A DNA stretch of 64,000 nt from JAWWPG01 sp033850885 (lineage in GTDB: Bacteria > Actinomycetota > Actinomycetes > Propionibacteriales > Nocardioidaceae). Shown here in pieces: positions 25,696 to 35,251 of this stretch (position 1 is its first letter; every line of letters begins with the position of its first letter). Made by a program: the position numbers and the translations under genes. The notes beneath the pieces were generated by a model. The model saw only the letters and a list, made by a program, of their open reading frames with translations. It was not told where the DNA came from and did no database searches. The stretch covers positions 133,363 to 197,362 of the forward strand of contig JAWWPG010000064.1 of NCBI GenBank assembly GCA_033850885.1. Direction: 5' to 3'.

Positions 25696-26481
25696 CTAGG
25701 CGCCGAAGCGCCGGTTGCGGGCCGCGTAGTCGCGGATCGCACGCAGGAAGTCGGTGCGCCGGAAGTCCGGCCACAAGGCCTCACAGAAGTAGAACTCGCT
25801 GTGCGCGCTCTGCCACAGCAAGAAGCCCGACATCCGCTGCTCCCCCGACGTCCTGATCACCAGGTCGGGGTCGGGCTGACCCTTGGTGTAGAGGTGCTCG
25901 GCGATGTGCTCCATGTCGATGACCTCGGCGAGCTCCTCGATCGTGGTACCCCGCTGAGCGTGCTCGATGAGCATCGAGCGCACCGCGTCGGCGAGCTCGC
26001 GGCGACCGCCGTACGCGACCGCGATGTTGACCGTCATGCCCTCGATCTCGGCGGTTCGCTCCGCTGCGGCCTTCAGCCGCATCATCGTGGTGGCCGGCAG
26101 CATGTCGAGCGCGCCGACGGGATGGACCCGCCACCGGCCCTTGGAGGCGAGCTCATCGACCAGGTCCTCGATGACGTCGAGCAGTGGCCCGACCTCCTCC
26201 GCCGGGCGGCCAAGGTTGTCCGTCGACAGCAGCCAGAGGGTGACGAGGTTGATGTTCAGCTGGTCGCACCAGCCCAGGAACTCCTCGATCTTGTCGGCGC
26301 CCGCCAGATAGCCGCCTGCAACCTCGGCACCGAACGCCCGCGCCCAGCGCCGGTTGCCGTCGCACATGACGCCGATGTGCTCGGGCAGCCGGTCCGCCGG
26401 CAGGTTGTGCAGGAGTCGGCGTTCGTAGAGGTCGTACGCGAACCGCCGCACGGAAACCACTGCACCCACCTCTCGTTCCAC
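25696..26481 (-). CDS. uppS: Short-chain Z-isoprenyl diphosphate synthase (UppS family)
   Basis: 261 aa. The cis-prenyltransferase signatures are present: IGVMCDGNRRWAR with the catalytic Asp, LWLLSTDNLGRP, and PDLVIRTSGEQRMSGFLLWQ. The N-terminal YDLYERRLLHNL and the SGEQR..GFLLWQSA..EF wording resemble Rv1086, which makes Z,E-farnesyl diphosphate rather than a long polyprenyl chain. The position beside phoH supports that subtype. The GTG at 26481 is listed; a GTG at 26460 has a better spaced AGAGG and may be the true start. Confidence 0.88.
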   Translation of the reverse strand: MEREVGAVVSVRRFAYDLYERRLLHNLPADRLPEHIGVMCDGNRRWARAFGAEVAGGYLAGADKIEEFLGWCDQLNINLVTLWLLSTDNLGRPAEEVGPLLDVIEDLVDELASKGRWRVHPVGALDMLPATTMMRLKAAAERTAEIEGMTVNIAVAYGGRRELADAVRSMLIEHAQRGTTIEELAEVIDMEHIAEHLYTKGQPDPDLVIRTSGEQRMSGFLLWQSAHSEFYFCEALWPDFRRTDFLRAIRDYAARNRRFGA

Positions 26482-26807
26482 CCCGTATTCACTGACGAGG
26501 TGCCAGCGAGATCAGATCCCCACAATCAGGGTACCCCGGGACAGCCCGATGAGCGGGCTTCGACGTGCCGCCCCGACCCCTCAGACGACCTTCCGGCCCC
26601 TTACCGTCCCCTCCTGGTCCTCCACCCTTGCCGCCCCCTCCGCCCTCTCCGCGTTTGCCCCGGCCGTGGAGTAGTACGCCCTCATCACCTGGGTGTCCGC
26701 AGAGCGGCCGAGTCCCGGCGTCCCGAGCAGATGGACGTCGTTGAAGCCACTGACGGATCCGTCTGCGGAGGACCCACCGGCCGGACGAGCAAGGCCAACC
26801 CGACTGA
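26482..26807. other. 326-base spacer without a confident gene
   Basis: This lies between the prenyltransferase start and the DUF255 stop. In related genomes a hemolysin-III-like gene often sits here; I see no trace of one in any frame. The only candidate is a 34-codon reading frame on the minus strand (26581-26685). There is no clear terminator hairpin. Confidence 0.5.
26581..26685 (-). CDS. Tentative small protein of 34 aa
   Basis: The frame begins MRAYYSTAGANAERAEG and ends in a basic RGRKVV. Codon third positions are mostly G or C, as in real genes here, and the frame stays coding-like for some distance upstream. No Shine-Dalgarno precedes the ATG at 26685 (or the GTG at 26688). I recognise no family. 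It could be a chance frame in high-GC DNA. Confidence 0.22.
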   Translation of the reverse strand: MRAYYSTAGANAERAEGAARVEDQEGTVRGRKVV

Positions 26808-28808
<2,001 letters not shown>

Positions 28809-28885
28809 TCCCCCATCATGCCGAGGTCCCATCATGCCGGGGACCCAGCGCTCCCACCCGCGGCGCGGGCCGCCGACCGGCAGAG

Positions 28886-29125
28886 CTATCGATCGTGGGG
28901 CGGATCGCCGTCCGAGGGCGTGGTCGCTTCCTTCTCGGACGGCGGGTTGAGCTCGGCGTCGCGAATCTCCTGCTGGAAGGGCACGTTGATCTTCCGCAGC
29001 TGCACGTTCATGTTGCGCCAGAGCAGGAACGTCGCCACGACCAGGCCCAGCACGATGAAGAACGCGATCCAGCCCGGCTTCACGTCGGCGGGGTTGTACG
29101 CGAGCATCCGTCCCGCTTCCCTCAT
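28886..29125 (-). CDS. Small single-pass membrane protein downstream of mca
   Basis: 79 aa. The ATG overlaps the mca stop (ATGA). One membrane segment (about 19-40, GWIAFFIVLGLVVATFLLW) is followed by an amphipathic, charged tail ending in Asp/Pro-rich sequence. It corresponds in position and size to Rv1083. Coupled translation with mca suggests a shared role, but no function is known. Confidence 0.8.
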   Translation of the reverse strand: MREAGRMLAYNPADVKPGWIAFFIVLGLVVATFLLWRNMNVQLRKINVPFQQEIRDAELNPPSEKEATTPSDGDPPHDR

Positions 29126-30030
29126 ACCGTTATGCTCTCGCGCCGGCCGTCGTACGTCGATGCCAGGCCCCGGATCCCCGCGAACAGGTCGTCCTCCGGC
29201 AGCTCGACCGGTGCCAGGCTCTCGACGAGCTCGTAGTCCTCGGTCGGCCAGGCCTGCTGATGCACCTCCAACGGGATCGCGAACCAGCCGCCGTCGGGGT
29301 CGATCTGGGTCGCGTGCGCGATCAGCGCGCGATCACGCACGGCGAAGAACTCGGCGCACGGCACCCGCGTGGTGATGCGGAGCTCGTGGTCGGGGTCCTG
29401 CTTCCAGTCCTTGAGCCGCTCCGCGTACGGCGACTCGAGGCCCTTGGCCAGCATCGCCTCGTGCATCGCCAAGATGCGGTCGCGGTGGAACGTGTGGTGG
29501 TAGTAGAGCTTGAGCGGCTGCCAGGGCACGCCCTCGTCCCGGTAGGCGGTTGGGTCGCCGGCGGCCTCCCAAGCTCGCAGGGTCACCTTGTGCACCATGA
29601 TGTGGTCGGGGTGGGGGTAGCCGCCGTTCTCGTCGTACGTGGTGATCACATGCGGTCTGAACGAGCGGATCAGCCGAACGAGCGACGCGGCCGCCTCGTC
29701 GACGGGAACCAGTGCGAAGCAGCCTTCCGGGAGCGGCGGCAACGGGTCGCCCTCCGGCCAGCCGGAGTCCACGTAGCCGAGCCAGTCCTGGCTCACGCCG
29801 AGGATCTCGCGTGCCGCGTCCATCTCCTGCCGTCGGATCTCCGCCATGTTCGCGAGGACGTCGGGGCGGTCCATGTTCGGGTTCAGGATCGACCCCCGCT
29901 CCCCCCCGGTGCACGTAACGACGTGGACGTCGACCCCTTCGGCGACATACTTCGCCATGCTCGCGGCACCCTTGCTCGACTCGTCGTCAGGATGCGCGTG
30001 CACGGCCATCAGCCGGAGCGGTTCGCTCAC
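29122..30030 (-). CDS. mca: Mycothiol S-conjugate amidase
   Basis: 302 aa, GTG start. The zinc-binding AHPDDESSKGAASM motif is that of Mca rather than MshB, and ENGGYPHPDHIMVH supplies the distal histidine ligands. Mca cleaves mycothiol conjugates of electrophiles to give mercapturic acids for export and GlcN-Ins for recycling, so this organism very likely makes mycothiol. It is followed in the same operon by the small membrane protein and diverges from the DUF4307 gene. Confidence 0.95.
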   Translation of the reverse strand: MSEPLRLMAVHAHPDDESSKGAASMAKYVAEGVDVHVVTCTGGERGSILNPNMDRPDVLANMAEIRRQEMDAAREILGVSQDWLGYVDSGWPEGDPLPPLPEGCFALVPVDEAAASLVRLIRSFRPHVITTYDENGGYPHPDHIMVHKVTLRAWEAAGDPTAYRDEGVPWQPLKLYYHHTFHRDRILAMHEAMLAKGLESPYAERLKDWKQDPDHELRITTRVPCAEFFAVRDRALIAHATQIDPDGGWFAIPLEVHQQAWPTEDYELVESLAPVELPEDDLFAGIRGLASTYDGRRESITV

Positions 30031-30169
30031 TGAGAGACCTCACTCACTGTGCGGAGCGGATTATCGACAAGACACAATGGTGTACGACGATCGCCCCCCA
30101 CCCAACACCGGCCTTCGCTGCCCTCATCACCCCAGCCTGCCCATGAGCCTTCGACGGAGCTGACACCGC

Positions 30170-30571
30170 GTGACCGAGCCGCCGGGACGCGACCCCGAGC
30201 AGTCGCTCGCGACGAGGTATGGCCGGCCGGCTCGCAGCAGGTATACCGGGCCCGCGGTGGTCGCGCTTCTTGCCGTAGTGCTGCTCGCCTGGGCAGTCTG
30301 GGCCGCGCTGGGGCAGTCTCATGACGCGGTGGGTGGTCTCGTGCAGTCCTTCCGGGTCACCTCGCCACACGAGGTGTCGGTGACGGTGCAGATCACCCGT
30401 ACGTCGACCGGCCCGGTCCGGTGCAGTCTGTCGGCGGTTGCCGAGGACCATTCCCAGGTCGGCGAGACCGTGGTCCGGATTCCGTCCGGGCCGAGCGGAA
30501 CACGCAGGCTCACGACCACCATCAAGACCGAACGGACCGCGACAACCGCTGTCGTGGCGGGCTGTCGCTGA
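30170..30571 (+). CDS. DUF4307-type membrane protein
   Basis: 133 aa, GTG start with GGAG upstream. One membrane segment at about 24-46 is followed by an extracytoplasmic beta-rich domain (VSVTVQITRTSTGPVRCSLSAVAEDHSQVG). Its size, topology and place between mca and greA match the DUF4307 family (Rv1081c). No active-site motif is seen; two Cys residues could pair outside the membrane. Confidence 0.82.
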   Translation: MTEPPGRDPEQSLATRYGRPARSRYTGPAVVALLAVVLLAWAVWAALGQSHDAVGGLVQSFRVTSPHEVSVTVQITRTSTGPVRCSLSAVAEDHSQVGETVVRIPSGPSGTRRLTTTIKTERTATTAVVAGCR

Positions 30572-30689
30572 GCTCGTGGACGCCGAGAACCCAAGCGACG
30601 TGGCCTCGCCTCGATTTCTTGATAGCCTCGATTTCTTCCCCGCTACGGGCGTGTGAGTGCCGCCCGCCCTCGACCAAGGAGCACCGTCC

Positions 30690-31199
30690 GTGACGCAGCC
30701 GACAGCCGAGAACGTCATCTGGCTCACGCAGGAGGCCTTCGACCGGCTCTCGGCGGAGCTGGAGAACCTCAAGGGTCCGGGCCGCGCCGCGATCTCGCGA
30801 AAGATCGCGGATGCCCGCGAGGAGGGCGACCTGCGAGAGAACGGCGGCTACCACGCGGCCCGCGAAGAGCAGAGCAAGGCCGAGTCGAGGATCGTCCAGC
30901 TCGAGGACATGCTCACCCGGGCGCAGGTGGGCGAGACGCCGAAGGACGACGGGATCGTCGAGCCTGGCATGCAGGTCACGGTCAGGTTCGCCGACGGCGA
31001 CACGGAGACGTTCCTGTTGGGCGCGCGGGAGGTGCTCGCCACCGACAACAGCGTCGAGATGAGCGTCTACTCGCCGCAGTCACCGCTCGGCGCGGCGATC
31101 GTGGGCAAACGCCCTGGCGAGTCGGCGAGCTACAAGGCGCCCAAGAAGGACCTGGTGGTCAGCGTCGACATCGTCGAGGTCAAGCCGTTCGTCGGCTGA
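30690..31199 (+). CDS. greA: Transcription elongation factor GreA
   Basis: 169 aa. The GTG at 30690 follows AAGGAG (30676-30681), which rules out the upstream GTG at 30657. The N-terminal coiled coil contains ISRKIADAREEGDLRENGGYHAAREEQ, with the acidic tip residues D and E needed to stimulate RNA cleavage. The C-terminal FKBP-like domain includes SPLGAAIVGKRPGES. GreA rescues backtracked RNA polymerase. The repeat-rich spacer begins just after its stop. Confidence 0.95.
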   Translation: MTQPTAENVIWLTQEAFDRLSAELENLKGPGRAAISRKIADAREEGDLRENGGYHAAREEQSKAESRIVQLEDMLTRAQVGETPKDDGIVEPGMQVTVRFADGDTETFLLGAREVLATDNSVEMSVYSPQSPLGAAIVGKRPGESASYKAPKKDLVVSVDIVEVKPFVG

Positions 31200-31209
31200 T
31201 CCCTGACAG

Positions 31210-31287
31210 TTCCGGCGGCGGCGTTTGCCTGGCACGTCCGGCGGCGGCGTTTGCCTGGCACGTCCAGCGGCGGCGCTTGCCTGGCAT
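31210..31287. repeat. Three tandem copies of a 26-base unit
   Basis: Copies at 31210-31235, 31236-31261 and 31262-31287 share the core GGCGGCG(T/C)TTGCCTGGCA. Copies one and two differ only at the first base; copy three has a few substitutions. The third copy runs into an inverted partner to give the perfect 20-base palindrome at 31277-31296. The 305 bases between greA and the convergent exporter genes contain no gene. Confidence 0.85.
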
Positions 31288-31296
31288 GCCAGGCAA
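31277..31296. repeat. 20-base perfect palindrome after greA
   Basis: TTGCCTGGC-AT-GCCAGGCAA lies at the end of the tandem array. As RNA, the third repeat would fold with its downstream partner, and the earlier TTGCCTGGC copies could compete for the same partner. It may serve as part of a terminator, though no T-run follows. Confidence 0.6.
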
Positions 31297-31322
31297 AGGC
31301 CGGCGGGCGGGTCCGCGCCAGC

Positions 31323-31403
31323 TTGAGTGGCCCACCACCCAAGTAACCCTTCAGCCACTCAAATCTGGGTGGCTGGAGGGCCATCTGAGTGGTGCACCAC
31401 TCA
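31323..31403. repeat. Cluster of three related GAGTGG/CCACTC inverted repeats
   Basis: An imperfect repeat (CTTGAGTGG with CCACCCAAG) starts at 31322, a second (AGCCAC with GTGGCT) spans 31353-31374, and TGAGTGGTGCACCACTCA at 31386-31403 is a perfect 18-base palindrome. All carry variants of the same GAGTGG/CCACTC core. They sit between convergent genes, so termination in both directions or a small dispersed repeat are both possible. Confidence 0.6.
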
Positions 31404-31504
31404 AACGCTGCCCCCCCGGGCGATTGACGTGTGTCCCCGGCCACCCTGGCACGCCTTCCCTCGTTACACAGGCGACCAAGGCGACTGACGCGGGCCGGCG
31501 ACGA

Positions 31505-32332
31505 CTAGCGGGCGGTCGCCCGGTTGTACTTACGGATGGCCAGCGGCGCGAAGATCGCGGTGATCGCCACGCAGTAGATCAGCGACAGCACGAGCGGATG
31601 CCGGGCCGGGAACCCGCCCGTCACGAACGGGTTGGGGTTGCCGAACAGGTTGCGACAGGCTGACGTCACCGTCGAGAGCGGGTTCCACGCGGCGATGGGC
31701 TTCAGCACGCTGGGCAGCCGGTCGCCGGGCACGAAGATGTTGGAGATGAAAGTGACCGGGAACAGCCAGATCAGGCCGGCGCTGGCCGCCACCTCGGCCG
31801 ACTTCACCGAGAGGCCGATCAGCGCACCTACCCACAGCATCGAGAACGCGAGCAGCAGGAGAAGCCCAAAGGCGGCCGCGGCCCGAAGTATCCCGTCGTG
31901 CCACCGCCACCCGACGATGAAGCCGCACACGACCATGATCAACATGACGAACGTGTTGAAGACGAGGTCGCCGATGACCCGGCCGGCGATCACCGCGGAC
32001 CGCGCGATGGGGAAAGACCGGAACCTGTCGATCAGACCCTTCTGCATGTCGTCGGCCAACCCGACGGACGCGGAGGCCACCGCAAAGCCCATCGTCTGGG
32101 CGAAGATCCCCGCCATCAGGAACTCCCGGTACGTCGCGGGGCTGGAGTGGCCACCCACCGGGATGGCCCCGCCGAACACGTAGGCGAACAGCAGGACGAA
32201 CATGATCGGCTGGATCGTGCCGTACATGAGCTTGTCGGGCACCCGGGGGATCTGTTTCAGGTTTCGCCAACTCATCAGCATGGCATCCCTGATGGCGTTG
32301 GGTCGGGTCGGCTGCAGGGCTTGGCTGGTCAT
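31505..32332 (-). CDS. ABC-2 type exporter permease (DrrB-like)
   Basis: 275 aa with about six hydrophobic segments. The ATG overlaps the ATPase stop (ATGA). The conserved ABC-2 region includes GLADDMQKGLIDRFRSFPIARSAV and a late SNIFVPGDRLP loop, as in daunorubicin-resistance permease DrrB. It forms an exporter with the adjacent ATPase. The substrate is unknown; lipids, polyketides or drugs are typical. Confidence 0.88.
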   Translation of the reverse strand: MTSQALQPTRPNAIRDAMLMSWRNLKQIPRVPDKLMYGTIQPIMFVLLFAYVFGGAIPVGGHSSPATYREFLMAGIFAQTMGFAVASASVGLADDMQKGLIDRFRSFPIARSAVIAGRVIGDLVFNTFVMLIMVVCGFIVGWRWHDGILRAAAAFGLLLLLAFSMLWVGALIGLSVKSAEVAASAGLIWLFPVTFISNIFVPGDRLPSVLKPIAAWNPLSTVTSACRNLFGNPNPFVTGGFPARHPLVLSLIYCVAITAIFAPLAIRKYNRATAR

Positions 32333-33324
32333 CGCAGCTGCTCCAACGGGGTTGGGGCTTCGGCCTCGAGCTCGGCGGCATGACCGGTCAGCCTGAGGAA
32401 GACGTCGTCCAGGGTCGGTCGGCGCAGCGCGACGTCGTCGATCGCGATACCACGCGCGTCGAGCTCTCGGATCGTGGCCACTAGGACGGCGGAGCCGCCC
32501 TGGACCGGGGCACTCACCTTCCGGGTGTGGCGGTCCACGGCTGCTTCACCGATCGCCTCGGCTCTCACAACCTGCTCGGCTTCCTCGAGACGGGCGGAGT
32601 CGCGCACCACGACCTCGATGCGCTCGCCGCCCACGTGGGCCTTGAGCTCGTCCGAGGTGCCCTCCGCGATCAGGTGGCCGTGGTCGATGACCGCGATCAG
32701 GCTGGCCAGCGCATCGGCCTCCTCGAGGTACTGCGTGGTGAGCAGGAGGGACGTGCCGGCCGCCACCCGCTCGCGGATGACATCCCACAGGTCGAGCCGG
32801 CTGCGCGGGTCGAGGCCCGTCGTGGGCTCGTCCAGGAACAGCACCCTCGGCGAGGCGACCAGCGCGCCAGCCAGGTCGAGGCGCCGCTTCATGCCTCCCG
32901 AGTAGGTCTTCGCCACCCGGTCGGCGGCGTCGGAGAGGTCGAACAGGTCGAGCAGGTCCGTCGCTCGCGTCCTCGCCAGTCGGGAGGGCAGGCCGTAGAG
33001 CCGGCCGAAGAGCCAAAGATTCTCCTTGCCGGTCAGGTTCTCGTCGACCGCCGAGTACTGCCCCGAGAGGCCGATCAGACGACGTACCACGTCGGGCTCG
33101 GTCCGAACATCGTGACCCAGCACCCGCGCGGAGCCGGAGTCGAGGGGCAGCAGGGTGGCAAGGGCCCGGACCGCCGTGGTCTTTCCCGACCCGTTCGGAC
33201 CAAGCAGGCCGAGGACCGTGCCCTCCGGCAACCGCAGCGACAAGCCGTCGAGTGCCCTGACTCGGGTCTTGCGGGAGGCGAAGACCTTCACCAGGTCGTC
33301 GGCCTCGACTGCTGCAGTGGTCAA
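32329..33324 (-). CDS. ABC exporter ATP-binding protein (DrrA-like)
   Basis: 331 aa. It starts at a rare TTG (33324) supported by a strong GAGGGAGG upstream. Walker A is GPNGSGKTTAVRA, the signature YSGGMKRRLDLAGAL and Walker B VLFLDEPTTGLDPR, followed by a C-terminal domain ending in the DrrA-type region with LDDVFLRLTGH. It is the first gene of a two-gene exporter operon. Confidence 0.9.
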   Translation of the reverse strand: MTTAAVEADDLVKVFASRKTRVRALDGLSLRLPEGTVLGLLGPNGSGKTTAVRALATLLPLDSGSARVLGHDVRTEPDVVRRLIGLSGQYSAVDENLTGKENLWLFGRLYGLPSRLARTRATDLLDLFDLSDAADRVAKTYSGGMKRRLDLAGALVASPRVLFLDEPTTGLDPRSRLDLWDVIRERVAAGTSLLLTTQYLEEADALASLIAVIDHGHLIAEGTSDELKAHVGGERIEVVVRDSARLEEAEQVVRAEAIGEAAVDRHTRKVSAPVQGGSAVLVATIRELDARGIAIDDVALRRPTLDDVFLRLTGHAAELEAEAPTPLEQLR

Positions 33325-33413
33325 TGAAACCCTCCCTCGTGCCGCGCCATCCAGGATGCCAGAGGCGCCCGACAGGCTTTCGACCCAGCAGCTCAGGTCA
33401 TCGTGGTGACCCG

Positions 33414-34688
33414 TCAGTTGACCGTCGGCGCATATCCGCCCGACGTCAACCGCTTGAGCACCTCCTCGCGGTGCTCGGGGCCCCTCATCTCGAGCTGCAG
33501 CACGACCTCGACCTGGTCAAGTGGCAGGGTCTCCGACGTACGCTCATGGACCACGTCGAGCACGTTCGCCTCGGCGGCACTGAGCTCGGCGAGCAGGCCG
33601 GCCAGACCGCCCGGCCGGTCGGGGATCCGGCAGCGGATCGTCAGATAGCGTCCCTGGGCCGCCATGCCGTGCCGGATCACGCGCATCATCAGCAGCGGGT
33701 CCATGTTGCCCCCGGAGAGCACGGCCACGATCGGCCCGGCGAAGTCGTGGGGGGTGTCCATCAGGGCCGCCACCGCGGCCGCGCCTGCCGGCTCTACGAC
33801 GACCTTGGCGCGCTCCATCAGGGCCAGCAACGCGGTGGACAGCGACTCCTCGGAGACGGTGCGGACCCCGTCGACGTTGCGCTGGACGGCGGCGAAGGGC
33901 ACGTCGCCCGGGCAGCCGACCGCGATGCCGTCCGCCATCGTGACCATGGACTCCAAAGCGACCGGCCGGCCGGACCTCAGCGACTCGGGGTACGCCGCTG
34001 CCGTCTCCGCCTGGACGCCGACGACGGTCACGTCGGGGCGCTTCGCCTTGATCGCTGTCGAGATGCCGGCGATCAGGCCACCGCCTCCGGTGGGCACCAG
34101 CACTGTCCTGACGTCGGGCGTCTGCTCGATGATCTCGAGCCCGCACGTGCCCTGGCCGGCCACGATGTCCGGGTGGTCGAACGGGTGGATCAAGATGGCA
34201 CCCGTCTCAGCCGAGAAGGCCCGCGCCTGTACCAGCGCGTCATCGATGGTGTGGCCCGCGAACCTGACGGTGGCGCCGTAGCCACGGGTCGCGTTCTCCT
34301 TGGGGATCGGGGCGCCGTACGGCATGAACACGGTGGCCTTGATGCCCAGCAGGGCAGCGGCGAGCGCCACGCCCTGCGCGTGGTTGCCGGCGCTCGCCGC
34401 GACGACGCCATGTGCGCGCTCCTCGCTGGTCAGGTTGCTGATGCGTAGGTACGCGCCGCGGATCTTGAACGACCCGGTGCGCTGCAGGTTCTCGCATTTG
34501 AGGTGGACCTGGGTACCTGTCAGCGAGCTCAGCCAGCGCGAGCTCTCCATGGGGGTCACCAGCGCCGTACCGCGAAGCCTCTCCCGGGCCGCCTCGATCT
34601 GCTCCAGGGTCACGCCCGGGAGGTCCGGCGGAGGTGTTGGTACGGCGATCGTCGAGCCGGTGTCCGATCCGGAGTCGGGGTTCTCCAT
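33414..34688 (-). CDS. ilvA: Threonine ammonia-lyase (dehydratase)
   Basis: 424 aa. The PLP lysine is in GSFKIRGAYLRI, and the phosphate-binding loop is TGGGGLIAGIS. A single C-terminal ACT-like domain (about 335-410) makes it the shorter type with one regulatory domain, similar in length to Rv1559. It deaminates threonine to 2-oxobutyrate, the first step of isoleucine synthesis; the C-terminal domain suggests feedback control. It diverges from the second MarR gene with a 65-base gap that holds a long palindrome. Confidence 0.92.
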   Translation of the reverse strand: MENPDSGSDTGSTIAVPTPPPDLPGVTLEQIEAARERLRGTALVTPMESSRWLSSLTGTQVHLKCENLQRTGSFKIRGAYLRISNLTSEERAHGVVAASAGNHAQGVALAAALLGIKATVFMPYGAPIPKENATRGYGATVRFAGHTIDDALVQARAFSAETGAILIHPFDHPDIVAGQGTCGLEIIEQTPDVRTVLVPTGGGGLIAGISTAIKAKRPDVTVVGVQAETAAAYPESLRSGRPVALESMVTMADGIAVGCPGDVPFAAVQRNVDGVRTVSEESLSTALLALMERAKVVVEPAGAAAVAALMDTPHDFAGPIVAVLSGGNMDPLLMMRVIRHGMAAQGRYLTIRCRIPDRPGGLAGLLAELSAAEANVLDVVHERTSETLPLDQVEVVLQLEMRGPEHREEVLKRLTSGGYAPTVN

Positions 34689-34717
34689 GTCTGCAGCCTA
34701 TGGGACCACCTGTCAGG

Positions 34718-34759
34718 TTGCATGGTGCACGCATCTAGATATATGCTTGCGCCATGCAA
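34718..34759 (+). promoter_or_regulatory. 42-base imperfect palindrome over the marR promoter and start codon
   Basis: The outer arms TTGCATGG (34718-34725) and CCATGCAA (34752-34759) and inner arms GCAT (34731-34734) and ATGC (34743-34746) share one centre at 34738.5. TTGCAT at 34718 and TATATG at 34740-34745 form a -35/-10 pair with a 16-base spacer. The start codon at 34754 lies inside the right arm and has no Shine-Dalgarno, so the transcript is probably leaderless. A MarR dimer bound here would cover the promoter. Confidence 0.65.
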
Positions 34760-35251
34760 ACGAATCTCGCCCAGCCGGGGGGCCAGGTCGCTCTGGATGA
34801 GCCGGCCACGCCGGAGGAGGCCGTGATCGGCCTGCTCATGCAGGCTGGCCGCAAGCTGCGCACCCGCCATCCCGAGGACCAGGTCGACCCGTCGACGTTC
34901 CCGCTCGCCAAGTCGCTCATGTGCCACCGGGAGATGCGGCTTTCCGACCTCGCGGCCAGCGTGGAGCTCGACGCCTCCACCGTGAGTCGCCAGATCAAGC
35001 AGCTCGAGGACAAGGGGATCGTCGAGCGCACATCCGACCCCGCCGACGGCCGGGCGAGCCTGGTCCGGCTCACGACGGCCGGTGAGGAGTACATGCAGGC
35101 GGCGTTCCGTCGCCGGTTCCTGCGCATCAAGGCTGCCCTCGAACCCTGGAGCGACGACGACCTGCAGCACCTCAGAGTCCTGCTCAACCGGCTTGCGGGT
35201 GACCTCCGCAACGCCAACGACCTCGACGAGTCACGGAGCCTCACCTCATGA
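34754..35251 (+). CDS. MarR-family transcriptional regulator
   Basis: 165 aa. The winged helix runs from about 55 to 115: EMRLSDLAASVELDASTVSRQIKQLEDKGIVERTSDPADGRASLVRLT, containing the recognition helix and the D-x-R wing. Its stop overlaps the start of the transporter (ATGA). It probably represses this two-gene operon through the palindrome over its own start. It is not closely similar to the MarR protein at 12.2 kb. Confidence 0.9.
   Translation: MQTNLAQPGGQVALDEPATPEEAVIGLLMQAGRKLRTRHPEDQVDPSTFPLAKSLMCHREMRLSDLAASVELDASTVSRQIKQLEDKGIVERTSDPADGRASLVRLTTAGEEYMQAAFRRRFLRIKAALEPWSDDDLQHLRVLLNRLAGDLRNANDLDESRSLTS

Noticed and set aside
31200..31504. CRISPR-like array in the spacer after greA
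   Set aside because: The repeats are directly adjacent 26-base units with no unique spacers, and no cas genes are present.
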